A stretch of DNA of 11,479 bases from CAIOSQ01 sp044359885 (GCA_044359885.1 JBIKLI010000124.1:1-11479); one strand, 5' to 3'. Positions 1 to 6,843 are shown, counted from the stretch's first letter. Numbers and translations: made by a program. Notes: generated from the sequence alone by a model not told the origin.

Positions 1-160
1 CCGGCAGCCGGTCGCAGGCGCCGTAATCGGTCCAGTAGCGCTGCGCGGGGTCGCGGCGCAGACCGAAGACCTCGCCGTCGAAGCCGTGACGGAAATGGTC
101 GCCGCGCGTCCGGGCGCGGTCGGCCGGCGGCATCGTCGCCGCGCACGCCCCCGCGGTCAT
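1..160 (-). CDS. Partial gene, probable relative of the adjacent PP-loop protein (runs off left edge)
   Basis: An open frame starts at ATG 160-158 and continues without a stop to the window edge, giving at least 53 residues. The ATG overlaps the stop of the upstream PP-loop gene as ATGA, which suggests translational coupling; a GGGG stretch lies about 9 bases before the ATG. A second in-frame ATG lies at codon 10 and is an alternative start. The visible protein contains HFRHGFDGEVF (residues 23-33), close to HFRFGYDGRWF near the start of the upstream protein: seven of eleven positions are identical. I infer a tandem paralogue or partner subunit with a shared N-terminal module. No catalytic motif falls inside the visible part, so the function is unknown. 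Confidence 0.6.
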   Translation of the reverse strand, partial: MTAGACAATMPPADRARTRGDHFRHGFDGEVFGLRRDPAQRYWTDYGACDRLP

Positions 161-1128
161 GGCGACAGCCCCGCGAGAAGGTCGCCATAGGCGGTTCGCG
201 CGATCGCGTCATGCGCGCCCATGCGCCGCATCAGCTCCGGGCGCAGCGCGTCGTCGAGATGCAGCACGTTCTCGAAGCCGTGGAATTTCGGGCGCGGCTC
301 CAGCAGGAAATGGCGCCGGTAGACGACGCCCTTGACGGCGGCGGTGTCGCCGACGCCCGGCAACCGGTCCTCGCACAGCGCCGCCACGACCGGATCGCGC
401 AGGAAGGCCAGCATGTTCGAGGGGTCGTACTGGAAGAAGCCGGCGCAGCCGGCGCGGCCCGCGGCCAGCAGATGGCGGTACCAGCCGGCGATGCGTTCCT
501 TCTCCAGCATCTCCCAGACCCCGCCCGTGCGCGTCGCCCCGGCCTCGCCGGGCTCGGCCGCGCGGCGGACCAGATAGCACTCGCCCGAGCCGAGGATCGG
601 ATAGCCGTCGACCTGATCCATCGCCCACATCGTGTGCAGCAGCTGCGGCTGCACGCAGGTCGCGCGCAGCGCGTAGTCGAGCGCCGCGCCCGACTCGAAG
701 AAGCGCCCGATGTCGATGTCGAGCATCCGATACGGGACCTGATGGGTCTCGCAGAAGCGGATCGCGTAGGCGATGTCGTGCCGGTTCAGATCGCCCGCGA
801 AGCGCGTGATCGCGGCGCGCACCGGGATCCCCGCGAAGAGGAAGGACTGCACCACGACCTCGCTGTCGAGGCCGCCGGAGAAGAGGACCCAGAGATCCGC
901 CTCGGTCGCCGCCCGGATCAGCCGCGCCGTGTCGAGACAGGCCGCGCGCCAGTCGGCGGGCACATGGGGGCTGCGGCCATAGGCGACCTCGAAGGCCGCG
1001 AAGGGCGACGGCCGGGCGACGAACCAGCGGCCGTCGTAGCCGAAGCGGAAATGGTTGCGATGCGAGAGCTCGAGCCCCGCCGCATCGATCGTGCCCGGCT
1101 GCGGGCGGACCGCCGCCAGCGCCCTCAT
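157..1128 (-). CDS. Stand-alone PP-loop ATPase (adenine nucleotide alpha-hydrolase-like), asparagine-synthase-like fold
   Basis: A 323-residue protein is read from ATG 1128-1126. The PP-loop SGGLDS sits at residues 84-89 after a hydrophobic strand (LWVLF), as in ATP pyrophosphatases that adenylate a substrate (asparagine synthetase, ExsB/QueC, NAD synthetase families). A later GSGE (about 180-183) may correspond to the second nucleotide-contact loop of asparagine synthases. An N-RHD-YA-RFC stretch lies at 115-126. There is no N-terminal nucleophilic Cys or glutaminase domain, so it is not a complete asparagine synthetase. HFRFGYDG at 26-33 recurs in the next gene. An upstream extension to 1239 is open but has no ribosome site in frame. 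ATG 1128 overlaps the stop of a 17-codon ORF, and the gene's own stop overlaps the next ATG. The substrate is unknown. Fold assignment is fairly sure; the role is not. Confidence 0.75.
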   Translation of the reverse strand: MRALAAVRPQPGTIDAAGLELSHRNHFRFGYDGRWFVARPSPFAAFEVAYGRSPHVPADWRAACLDTARLIRAATEADLWVLFSGGLDSEVVVQSFLFAGIPVRAAITRFAGDLNRHDIAYAIRFCETHQVPYRMLDIDIGRFFESGAALDYALRATCVQPQLLHTMWAMDQVDGYPILGSGECYLVRRAAEPGEAGATRTGGVWEMLEKERIAGWYRHLLAAGRAGCAGFFQYDPSNMLAFLRDPVVAALCEDRLPGVGDTAAVKGVVYRRHFLLEPRPKFHGFENVLHLDDALRPELMRRMGAHDAIARTAYGDLLAGLSP

Positions 1129-1178
1129 CGCCGCACCGCCCGGCCCATGCCATCCGCCGCGTCCATCCGCATCGCCAT
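1125..1178 (-). CDS. Possible 17-residue upstream micro-ORF coupled to the PP-loop gene
   Basis: The frame reads MAMRMDAADGMGRAVRR and then TGA, with that TGA sharing bases with the ATG of the PP-loop gene (ATGA at 1128-1125). It is preceded by AGGGAGGA (1190-1183), the best Shine-Dalgarno match in this part of the window, 4 bases before the first ATG and 10 before the second. The PP-loop frame itself has no start codon near that site. The arrangement fits a leader ORF that loads ribosomes and hands them to the main gene. Alternatives are a genuine small peptide, or a natural or sequencing frameshift that split the true N-terminus. The peptide has no signal sequence or recognised motif. Confidence 0.4.
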   Translation of the reverse strand: MAMRMDAADGMGRAVRR

Positions 1179-1182
1179 GCCG

Positions 1183-1190
1183 TCCTCCCT
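1183..1190 (-). promoter_or_regulatory. Strong Shine-Dalgarno site AGGGAGGA
   Basis: The plus-strand tcctccct reads AGGGAGGA on the minus strand. It lies 4 and 10 bases before two ATGs of the 17-codon ORF, and 54 bases before the ATG of the PP-loop protein, too far to serve that ATG directly. This spacing is the main argument for translational coupling through the micro-ORF. Confidence 0.55.
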
Positions 1191-1250
1191 CGCGTTCGCA
1201 CCGGCGCGAAGCAAACGCCACGACGGGGGGCGGCGGCAATTTCCCGCCCG

Positions 1251-1280
1251 GCTTAGCGCCGCGTGCCGCGCGGCGTAAGC
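1251..1280 (-). terminator. Hairpin directly after the TrmH-family gene, likely terminator
   Basis: On the minus strand GCTTACGCCGCG pairs with CGCGGCGCTAAGC around the 5-base loop CGGCA, giving 12 base pairs with one bulged C. It starts right after the TAG stop at 1281-1283. No T-run follows (the next bases are CGGGCGGGAAATT), so it is not a canonical intrinsic terminator. It may be Rho-assisted, a 3'-end stabiliser, or an attenuator in front of the PP-loop genes. Confidence 0.5.
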
Positions 1281-2078
1281 CTAGCCGGCGACGCCGGCGG
1301 GCGGGGCGGCGGCGAAGAGATGGATGGCGATCGCGGCGGCGGCGGCGACATTGAGCGACTGCACCGCGCCGCGGCCAGGAATGCGCGCGACGGCGGCACA
1401 GGCGGCGCGCGTGGCCGCCGGCACGCCCTGCTCCTCGTTGCCCAGCACCAGCGCCACGGGCCGGTCGCGCGCGATCTCGCCGATCGGCCGTGCCCCGGGC
1501 GCGAGCGCGGTCGCCACGGTCAGGAACGACCGGCCGAGCGGCGCCAGCGCCGCGGGCAGCCGCGCGCGGATCAGCTCGAGCCGGTCGAGCCCGCCCTCCG
1601 CGATCCGGAAGGCGGCGTCCGAGGGCAGCGCCTGGGCGGGATGGTCCGACAGGATCAGGCGCCGGACGCCGAAGAACGCCGCGCTGCGCGCGATGGCGCC
1701 CAGATTGTGCGGGTTGGACACGCCGTCGAGGACGACGACCAGCCCCTCGCGCCGCGCCCAGCGCGCGGGATCGGCGGGATCGAATTCCGGGACCGGCCGC
1801 GGCCGGACGATGGCGACGATGCCGCCATGCATCGCGCTGCCGGCGATGCGCGCCAGTTCGGCAGCCTCGACCGCGCGATAGGGCTTGCGCGCGCGGGCCA
1901 GCATGGCGGCGAAGGGGGCGACGGCCCGAAGCTGCTCGGGCAGGAAGAAAAGCCGCTCGACGCGGCCGGGATCGCTGTCGAACACGGCCTCGACCGCGCG
2001 CAGCCCGGCAAGGCGCAGCAGCTCGTCCGCATGGCGAAGCGCCTGGACCGGGGGGCGGGGCGGCGGCCGGCGGGGCAT
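1281..2078 (-). CDS. SpoU/TrmH-family RNA 2'-O-methyltransferase
   Basis: A 265-residue protein from ATG 2078-2076 that transfers a methyl group from S-adenosylmethionine to a ribose 2'-OH in tRNA or rRNA. All three SpoU signatures are visible: motif 1 NPHNLGAIARSAAFFGV (122-138, with the Arg at 131), motif 2 VLGNEEQGV (211-219) and motif 3 IPGRGAVQSLNVA (233-245), which form the knotted SAM site. An N-terminal substrate-binding domain (about 13-92) ends in HGGIVAIV, a variant recalled from YfiF-like members. The first ten residues are Pro/Arg-rich. It begins only 5 bases after the EamA stop with no ribosome site of its own, so it is probably translated by reinitiation. It is the last gene of the operon. 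The exact RNA target cannot be told. Confidence 0.9.
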   Translation of the reverse strand: MPRRPPPRPPVQALRHADELLRLAGLRAVEAVFDSDPGRVERLFFLPEQLRAVAPFAAMLARARKPYRAVEAAELARIAGSAMHGGIVAIVRPRPVPEFDPADPARWARREGLVVVLDGVSNPHNLGAIARSAAFFGVRRLILSDHPAQALPSDAAFRIAEGGLDRLELIRARLPAALAPLGRSFLTVATALAPGARPIGEIARDRPVALVLGNEEQGVPAATRAACAAVARIPGRGAVQSLNVAAAAAIAIHLFAAAPPAGVAG

Positions 2079-2083
2079 GGCGG

Positions 2084-2953
2084 TCAGGCCGCGCGCCGCG
2101 CGCCGCGCTCGACCAGGGTCAGGCAGGCGGCGATGATCACCGCGCTGCCGATCAGGGTCGAAGCCTCCGGCGCGATGCCGAAGACGGCGAGGTCGACGAT
2201 CACGACCCAGAGGATCGAGCTGTATTCGAGCGGCGCCAGACGCGCGATCGGCGCGCGCCTGAGCGCGGCGGCGAAGGCCATGTGGGCCAGCGGCCAGAGC
2301 AACCCGACCAGCGACACCAGCGCCAGGTCCGCGAGCGCGGGCGGGGTCCAGTCCAGCATCGCCACCGGCAGCGTTCCCAGGACGATCGCGAGGCACGGAT
2401 AGAAGATCAGGGCGAGCGGCGTCTCGTCCGCGCTCATCTGCCGCGTGATCACGCCGACGAAGCCGTAGCTGAGCGTGCCGAGCATGCAGGCGGCATAGGC
2501 GAGCGCGGCGCCCCCGCCCAGATCCGGCCCCACGACGATGCCGACGCCGGCCATTCCCAGCGCCACCGCGACGACGGCACGGCGCGGGATGCGCTCGCCC
2601 AGCGTCGCCGCCGCGAGCACGGTCATCGCCAGCGGCACGAGATAGAAGATCGTATAGGCGTCGGCCAGCGGCAGGTATCGGAACCCGTAGAAGAACGTGG
2701 CGCTGGACGTGAACAGCAGGACGCCGCGCAGCAGATGCATCCAGGGCCTGCGCGTGCGCAGGCCGCGCGGCCCGCGCGGACCCACCCACCATGCCGCGGC
2801 GGCGATGACCGCCAGCGACACCAGGGTGCGCATGGCGACGATCTGCAGGACCCCGTAGCTGCCCACCAGCCACTTGACCACGGCGTCCTGGACGACGAAG
2901 ACCAGGACCGCCAGCATCATCAGCGCCGGGCCGCCGATGCCGCCGGCGTTCAT
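2084..2953 (-). CDS. EamA/DMT-superfamily transporter (RhaT/YdcZ type)
   Basis: A 289-residue inner-membrane protein with about ten hydrophobic segments arranged as two EamA repeats, the usual size and layout of drug/metabolite transporters. The first half carries WLVGSYGVLQIVAMRTL and FYGFRYLPLADAYTIFYLVPL, typical of the EamA helix 2 and helix 3-4 region; the second half has RRAPIARLAPLEYSSILW in the equivalent place. The C-terminus is basic (ERGARRAA), fitting a cytosolic end. ATG 2953 overlaps the bmt stop as ATGA, with no separate Shine-Dalgarno, so translation is probably coupled to bmt. The substrate is unknown; operon position suggests an amino acid or methylated amine, but this is only context. 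An upstream in-frame extension lies inside bmt and is not used. Confidence 0.88.
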   Translation of the reverse strand: MNAGGIGGPALMMLAVLVFVVQDAVVKWLVGSYGVLQIVAMRTLVSLAVIAAAAWWVGPRGPRGLRTRRPWMHLLRGVLLFTSSATFFYGFRYLPLADAYTIFYLVPLAMTVLAAATLGERIPRRAVVAVALGMAGVGIVVGPDLGGGAALAYAACMLGTLSYGFVGVITRQMSADETPLALIFYPCLAIVLGTLPVAMLDWTPPALADLALVSLVGLLWPLAHMAFAAALRRAPIARLAPLEYSSILWVVIVDLAVFGIAPEASTLIGSAVIIAACLTLVERGARRAA

Positions 2954-3948
2954 CCGCGCCGTCGCCCGCCGCGCCGCGCCGCGCCCTCGCCGCCTGCGGC
3001 GGGCGGCGGCGAGACGAAGGCCCCGAGCATCGCGACCAGCAGGTCGTGGTCCGGGCGCGCGCGGGGCACATGCGTGTCGATCGCGCGGCGCATCGCCGCC
3101 AGATGGGTGGGCGACGTGCCGCAGCAGCCGCCGACGATGCGCGCGCCCGCGTCGACGGCGAGGCGCGCGTATTCGGCCATCAGCGGCGGCGTCCCCGAAT
3201 AGATCGTGCCCTCGGCCGTGACGCGCGGGATGCCGCAATTCGCCTTGGCGACGATCACCGCGCCGGTCCCCGCCTCCTCCAGCGCCAGCACCGAGGCGAC
3301 GAGGTCGCTGGCGCCGACGCCGCAATTCGCGCCGACCGCCAGCGGCGCCGGCGCGAGCGCGGCGGCGAACCGGGCGAGCTGCGCCGGCAGCACGCCCATC
3401 ATCGTGCGCCCGGCGGTATCGAAGCTGGCGGTCATCGCATAGGGCATGCCCAGGTCCCCGGCCGCACGCGCGGCGGCGCGGATCTCCTCCAGCGCCGACA
3501 TCGTCTCGATCCACACCACGTCGGCGCCGCCCTCGCGCAGACCCTCGATCTGCTCGCGGAACACGGCCGCCGCCTCGTCTTCGGTGAGCGCGCCCAGGGG
3601 CGCCAGAAGGTCGCCGGTCGGCCCGACCGAGCCGGCGACCACCACCTTGCGGCCCGCGGCGTCGGCGACCGCGCGCGCGTTGGCGGCGGCGAGGCGGTTC
3701 AGCTCGCGGGTGCGTCCCTCCAGCCCGTGCAGGGCGAGGCGGCGGCGATTGGCCCCGAAGCTGTTGGTCAGGATGATGTCGGCGCCGGCCTCGACGAATT
3801 CACGATGGAGCTGGCGGATCCGGTCCGCATGGATGTCGTTCCAGAGCTCCGGGGAATCGCCGGAGATCAGGCCTCGTTCGAAGAGATTGGTGCCGGTGGC
3901 CCCATCGGCCAGCAGGATCCGGCGTTCGGCGAGCAATGTGGCGAGCAT
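2950..3948 (-). CDS. bmt: Betaine-homocysteine S-methyltransferase (zinc-dependent)
   Basis: A 332-residue cytosolic enzyme that moves a methyl group from a donor, probably glycine betaine, to homocysteine, making methionine. The S-methyl_trans TIM barrel is complete: LLADGATGTNLFERGL (12-27), ILTNSFGANRRRL (59-71), the zinc ligand Cys in GANCGVG (C209) and the paired Cys in GGCCGT (C275, C276). The wording throughout matches the bacterial Bmt type as I recall it, more than MmuM or MetH. The start is ATG 3948, with GGAGA 7 bases upstream. Family members usually end soon after the LGAF-like stretch at about 309; here a Gly/Arg/Pro-rich tail of about 20 residues follows, encoded by a palindromic element. 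It lies 43 bases after the MFS gene and overlaps the EamA start. The methyl donor is inferred, not seen. Confidence 0.85.
   Translation of the reverse strand: MLATLLAERRILLADGATGTNLFERGLISGDSPELWNDIHADRIRQLHREFVEAGADIILTNSFGANRRRLALHGLEGRTRELNRLAAANARAVADAAGRKVVVAGSVGPTGDLLAPLGALTEDEAAAVFREQIEGLREGGADVVWIETMSALEEIRAAARAAGDLGMPYAMTASFDTAGRTMMGVLPAQLARFAAALAPAPLAVGANCGVGASDLVASVLALEEAGTGAVIVAKANCGIPRVTAEGTIYSGTPPLMAEYARLAVDAGARIVGGCCGTSPTHLAAMRRAIDTHVPRARPDHDLLVAMLGAFVSPPPAAGGEGAARRGGRRRG
2986..3013. repeat. GC-rich palindromic element inside the 3' end of bmt
   Basis: The arms CTCGCCGCC (2986-2994) and GGCGGCGAG (3005-3013) are perfect 9-bp complements around a 10-base loop that itself contains CTGCGGCG-like sequence. 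It resembles the dispersed CGCC-TGCGGCG palindromes common between genes of GC-rich alphaproteobacteria, but here it is translated as the Pro/Gly-rich tail of bmt. Whether it recurs elsewhere in the genome cannot be seen here. Confidence 0.45.
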
Positions 3949-3991
3949 GGCGTGGTCTCCGTGGCGCGACGTGGGAGCAGGCCGGCCGGTA

Positions 3992-5200
3992 CTAGGCCCC
4001 CGGCGCCGGCGGCGCAAGCCGGCGGGCGCGCGCCGCCAGCCATGCCCCCAGCGCGGCGACCGCCGCGGTGGGCAGGGCGAGCGATCCCGGCCCGAAGGCC
4101 TCGATCAGCGCGCCACCTGCCGCCGCCGCGACGACCCAGCCGACGCTGGCACAGGTGATGTTGAAGCCGAGCAGGGCACCGCGCACGCGCGCCGGCGCCT
4201 CGCCCAGCACCGCCATCAGCGCCGGACGCCCGACCGCATTGGCCATCGCATAGAGGAAGCCCAGCAGGACACAGCCGGTCAGCCCGGGATCCCAGCCGAA
4301 CAGGGCCAGCGCCAGGATCGCCGTCCCCAGCGACGACAGCGCGAAGCTGCGGGCCCGGTCGGGAAGCCGGTCCGCGATCCACGACCCCAGCGCGTTGCCG
4401 GCCAGATTGCCCAGCGCCATCGCCGCCAGCGGCAAGGTCAGCGCCGCCATGCCCAGCCCGTAGCGCAGCTGCAGCAGCGTGGCGAAATAGACCGCGACCA
4501 CGCCGAAGCAGACGCGCTCGGCGATGCCGGCCGCCAGCAGCAGACCCAGCTGCGGGCCCAGCGCGCGGATGGCCGCCGGCGACAGCGGCGGCGCGCCGGC
4601 GGCCGGTGCCGCGGTGGCCGGCTGCGCCGCGCGCGGCGCACGCAGCGCCAGCCCCAGCGCCGCCGCCGCGGCCAGATCGGCGCCGCCGGTCAGGAGCATG
4701 ACCCCGCGCCAATCGGTCAGCGTGCCGAGCCACGTGGCGATGGGCACGCCGGCCACGAAGGCCAGCGACTGGCCGGTGATGACCCAGCCCATGGCCCGTC
4801 CGCGCTGCCGGTCGCTCACGCGGTCGGAGACCGCGGCGAAGATCACGCCCATATGGCATCCGCCGCCCGCCCCGGCGACCGCGGTCCAGGCCGCGGCGAC
4901 GAGGAAACTGCCGGACAGGGCGAGGCCGCCGAGGCCGGTGGCCATCAGCGCATGCGCCAGCATCAGCAGCGGCAGACGGCCGAACCGGTCGCTGGCGGCG
5001 CCGGCGAACAGCGCCGCGACACCCCAGGCGATGGCGGTGAGGGAGAAGAGATTGGCGGTCGCGGCCAGCGAGGCGTCCAGATCGCGCGCCATGTCGAGCA
5101 GGAACGGCGCGCGGATCATGCCCGAGCCGGTCACCAGGAAGGTGGTCGCGCAGGCGGCGAAGGTCGCGAAGAGAGGCAGTCGTGCCGCCGGATCCGTCAT
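3992..5200 (-). CDS. MFS transporter, 12-helix exporter type
   Basis: A 402-residue inner-membrane protein of the Major Facilitator Superfamily with two six-helix halves. The helix 2-3 loop carries the MFS motif A as GAASDRFGRLPLL (67-79). GQSLAFVAGVPIATWLG (143-159) lies where drug:H+ antiporters have the helix 5 motif C. A hydrophilic Ala/Pro loop (about 188-212) separates the halves. Size and motifs fit DHA1-type effluxers such as sugar, arabinose or drug exporters. The start is the first ATG before helix 1 (TMTDPAARL); no good Shine-Dalgarno precedes it, and the open frame further upstream is Arg-rich and not membrane-like. It is the first gene of the minus-strand operon and diverges from the TerB gene. 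The substrate is unknown. Confidence 0.88.
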   Translation of the reverse strand: MTDPAARLPLFATFAACATTFLVTGSGMIRAPFLLDMARDLDASLAATANLFSLTAIAWGVAALFAGAASDRFGRLPLLMLAHALMATGLGGLALSGSFLVAAAWTAVAGAGGGCHMGVIFAAVSDRVSDRQRGRAMGWVITGQSLAFVAGVPIATWLGTLTDWRGVMLLTGGADLAAAAALGLALRAPRAAQPATAAPAAGAPPLSPAAIRALGPQLGLLLAAGIAERVCFGVVAVYFATLLQLRYGLGMAALTLPLAAMALGNLAGNALGSWIADRLPDRARSFALSSLGTAILALALFGWDPGLTGCVLLGFLYAMANAVGRPALMAVLGEAPARVRGALLGFNITCASVGWVVAAAAGGALIEAFGPGSLALPTAAVAALGAWLAARARRLAPPAPGA

Positions 5201-5289
5201 GGTGGAAGAGTCGCACGACCCCCCCGCGGCCCCCAAACGCTTTCCCCGCCGGCCTGCCCCTGCGCGCCCGGCGACGGACCGGCGGGGAC

Positions 5290-5305
5290 AGGGTCGCTTG
5301 ACCCT
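5290..5305. promoter_or_regulatory. Small inverted repeat in the MFS/TerB divergent gap
   Basis: AGGGTC-GCTT-GACCCT is a 6-bp perfect inverted repeat in the 136-base gap between the divergent MFS and TerB genes, 31 bases before the TerB ATG. It could be an operator half-site pair. TTGACC within it resembles a -35 box, but no convincing -10 follows at the right distance. No regulator gene is adjacent. Chance is a real alternative in DNA this GC-rich. Confidence 0.2.
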
Positions 5306-5336
5306 CCGCGCGCGATGCAGGAATGTCCCGGCCATC

Positions 5337-5774
5337 ATGGCCAAGACTTCTTCCCCGTCCCCGCGCAAGTCGATCTCGCCCCATCAGGCGCTGATCTACA
5401 CGATGATCCTCGTCGCCGGCGCCGACCGCGACCTTGCGACGCGCGAGCTCAAGCTGATCGGCCGCAAGGCGCGTCAGCTGCCGGTCTTCGCCGGCTTCGA
5501 CGACGACGATCTGCCGGGCATCGCGCAGGAATGCGCGGTCGTCGTCCATGCCAAGGACGGCGTCGAGCGGGCGCTGCGCCTGATCGCGGCGGCGCTGCCC
5601 AAGCATCTGCGCGAGACCTGCTATCTCTGCGCGGTCGAGGTGGCGGCGATCGACGGCCAGGTGCCGCTCGAGGAGCTGCGCATCCTGCAGCGGCTGCGCC
5701 AGGCGCTGCAGCTCGACCGGCTGGCGACCGTCGCGCTCGAGCGCGCGGTCCAGGCCCGGCTGGCGAGGCTCTGA
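5337..5774 (+). CDS. TerB-family protein
   Basis: A 145-residue, all-helical cytosolic protein. Two related helical repeats are visible: ILVAGADRDLATRELKLIGR in the first half and AVEVAAIDGQVPLEELRIL in the second. Each has the acidic loop followed by a Glu on the next helix that defines the TerB (tellurite resistance) fold and probably binds divalent metal. No other ter gene (terC, terD, terZ) is nearby, so tellurite resistance should not be assumed; single TerB proteins are common and mostly uncharacterised. ATG 5337 was chosen because it is the last start before the domain and keeps a short Ser/Pro/Lys-rich N-terminus. The Shine-Dalgarno is weak (AGGAA about 12 bases upstream). It precedes the deacetylase gene by 37 bases in the same direction and may be co-transcribed with it. 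Confidence 0.85.
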   Translation: MAKTSSPSPRKSISPHQALIYTMILVAGADRDLATRELKLIGRKARQLPVFAGFDDDDLPGIAQECAVVVHAKDGVERALRLIAAALPKHLRETCYLCAVEVAAIDGQVPLEELRILQRLRQALQLDRLATVALERAVQARLARL

Positions 5775-5811
5775 AGCCGATCGGCGCGGCGGCCGCCTTG
5801 CACCCCGGGCC

Positions 5812-6840
5812 ATGAAGGCCGTCCACGCGCCGGGGCATGGCGGGCACGACCCGCGCTTCTTCCTGGTGCGCGGCCGGCCGGCCGCGCGCAGCGCCGAGCA
5901 GCCGGCCCGCGCCGAGGCGCTGCTGGCCGGGGCGCGGCGTGCCGGCCTGGAAGTCGTGGAGCCCGAGGATCACGGTCCTGCCGCGCGCATCGCGGTCCAC
6001 GAGCCGCGCTATCTCGATTTCCTCGCCACCGCCTGGGACCGCTGGCAGGCGCTGCCCGATGCCGGGCCGGAGGTCGTCGCCAATGTCCATCCCGTCGGGC
6101 CGCCCGGAGGCTATCCGCGCGCGGTGGTCGGGCAGGCGGGCTTCCACATGGCCGACGCCGCCTGCCCGATCGGCCCGCAGACCTGGCAGGCCGCCTGCGC
6201 CGCGGCGAACAGCGCCGCGCATGCCGCCGAACTCGTGCTCGCGGGCGAACGCGCGGTCTATGCCCTCTGCCGCCCGCCCGGCCATCACGCCCATGCCGCC
6301 CAGGCCGCGGGCTTCTGCTATCTGAACAACGCGGCGATCGCCGCAGCAGCGCTGCGCAGGCGCCACGCGCGCGTCGCCGTGATCGATGTCGACGTCCATC
6401 ACGGCAACGGCACGCAATCGATATTCTGGCGGCGCGCCGACGTGCTCACCGTGTCGCTGCACGCCGATCCCGCCGACTACTATCCGTTCTTCGCCGGCTA
6501 TGCCGGGGAGACCGGCGAGGGTCCGGGGGCCGGCGCCAATCTCAACATCCCCCTGCCGCTCGGCACCGGCGACGACGAGTATCTCGCCGCGCTGACGGGC
6601 GCGCTGGCCGCGGTCCGCGGCTTCGCGCCAGGCGCGCTGGTCGTGGCGCTGGGCCTCGACGGCTTCGCGGGCGATCCGCTGCGCGGCATGGGGCTGACCA
6701 CGCCGGGCTTCGCGCGCATCGGCGCCGCGCTGGCGCGGCTCGGCCTGCCGACGGTGCTGGTCCAGGAAGGCGGCTATCTGGCGCCGGAGCTGGGCGACAA
6801 TCTGGCGAGCGCGCTGCGCGGCTTCCTCGCCGCCGCCTGA
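5812..6840 (+). CDS. Acetylpolyamine amidohydrolase-like deacetylase (histone deacetylase superfamily)
   Basis: A 342-residue zinc hydrolase that removes acetyl groups from small amines or acylated lysine-like substrates. The class II HDAC-type active site is complete: RPPGHHAH (H158, H159), FCYLNNAAIAA (168-178), DVDVHHGNG (zinc ligands D194 and H196), the third zinc ligand D283 in GLDGFAGDP, and the transition-state Tyr at 322 in EGGY. HMADAACPIGPQTW (112-125) and HADPADYYPFFAGYAGETG (217-235) match Mycoplana acetylpolyamine amidohydrolase (ApaH/AphA type, 341 residues) as I recall it, so acetylated putrescine, cadaverine or spermidine are the likeliest substrates. The start codon has no clear Shine-Dalgarno, so coupling to the TerB transcript is plausible. 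Substrate assignment is family inference. Confidence 0.9.
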   Translation: MKAVHAPGHGGHDPRFFLVRGRPAARSAEQPARAEALLAGARRAGLEVVEPEDHGPAARIAVHEPRYLDFLATAWDRWQALPDAGPEVVANVHPVGPPGGYPRAVVGQAGFHMADAACPIGPQTWQAACAAANSAAHAAELVLAGERAVYALCRPPGHHAHAAQAAGFCYLNNAAIAAAALRRRHARVAVIDVDVHHGNGTQSIFWRRADVLTVSLHADPADYYPFFAGYAGETGEGPGAGANLNIPLPLGTGDDEYLAALTGALAAVRGFAPGALVVALGLDGFAGDPLRGMGLTTPGFARIGAALARLGLPTVLVQEGGYLAPELGDNLASALRGFLAAA

Positions 6841-6843
6841 CCG

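Noticed and set aside
157..1128. Asparagine synthetase or lasso-peptide cyclase
   Set aside because: There is no Ntn glutaminase domain, no transglutaminase-like or transporter partner, and the 17-residue frame lacks lasso precursor features; only the PP-loop fold is supported.
157..1239. Long version of the PP-loop protein starting at 1239
   Set aside because: The extra 37 residues (from MPPPP) are low-complexity and lack a ribosome site; the ATG at 1128 with the ATGA overlap is better supported.
5298..5326. Sigma-70 promoter with TTGACC and GAATGT for the TerB gene
   Set aside because: The -10 match is poor and the implied transcript start would be only a few bases before the ATG.
5337..5774. 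Tellurite resistance determinant
   Set aside because: Only a TerB-like domain is present, without terC, terD, terE or terZ, so a resistance function cannot be claimed.
3446..5815. A 789-codon open frame on the plus strand opposite the MFS and bmt genes, and similar long frames such as 9396-11405 plus and 5449-7026 minus
   Set aside because: These are Arg/Gln/Gly-rich antisense shadows expected in very GC-rich DNA. They have no recognisable motif and lie over genes with intact family signatures.
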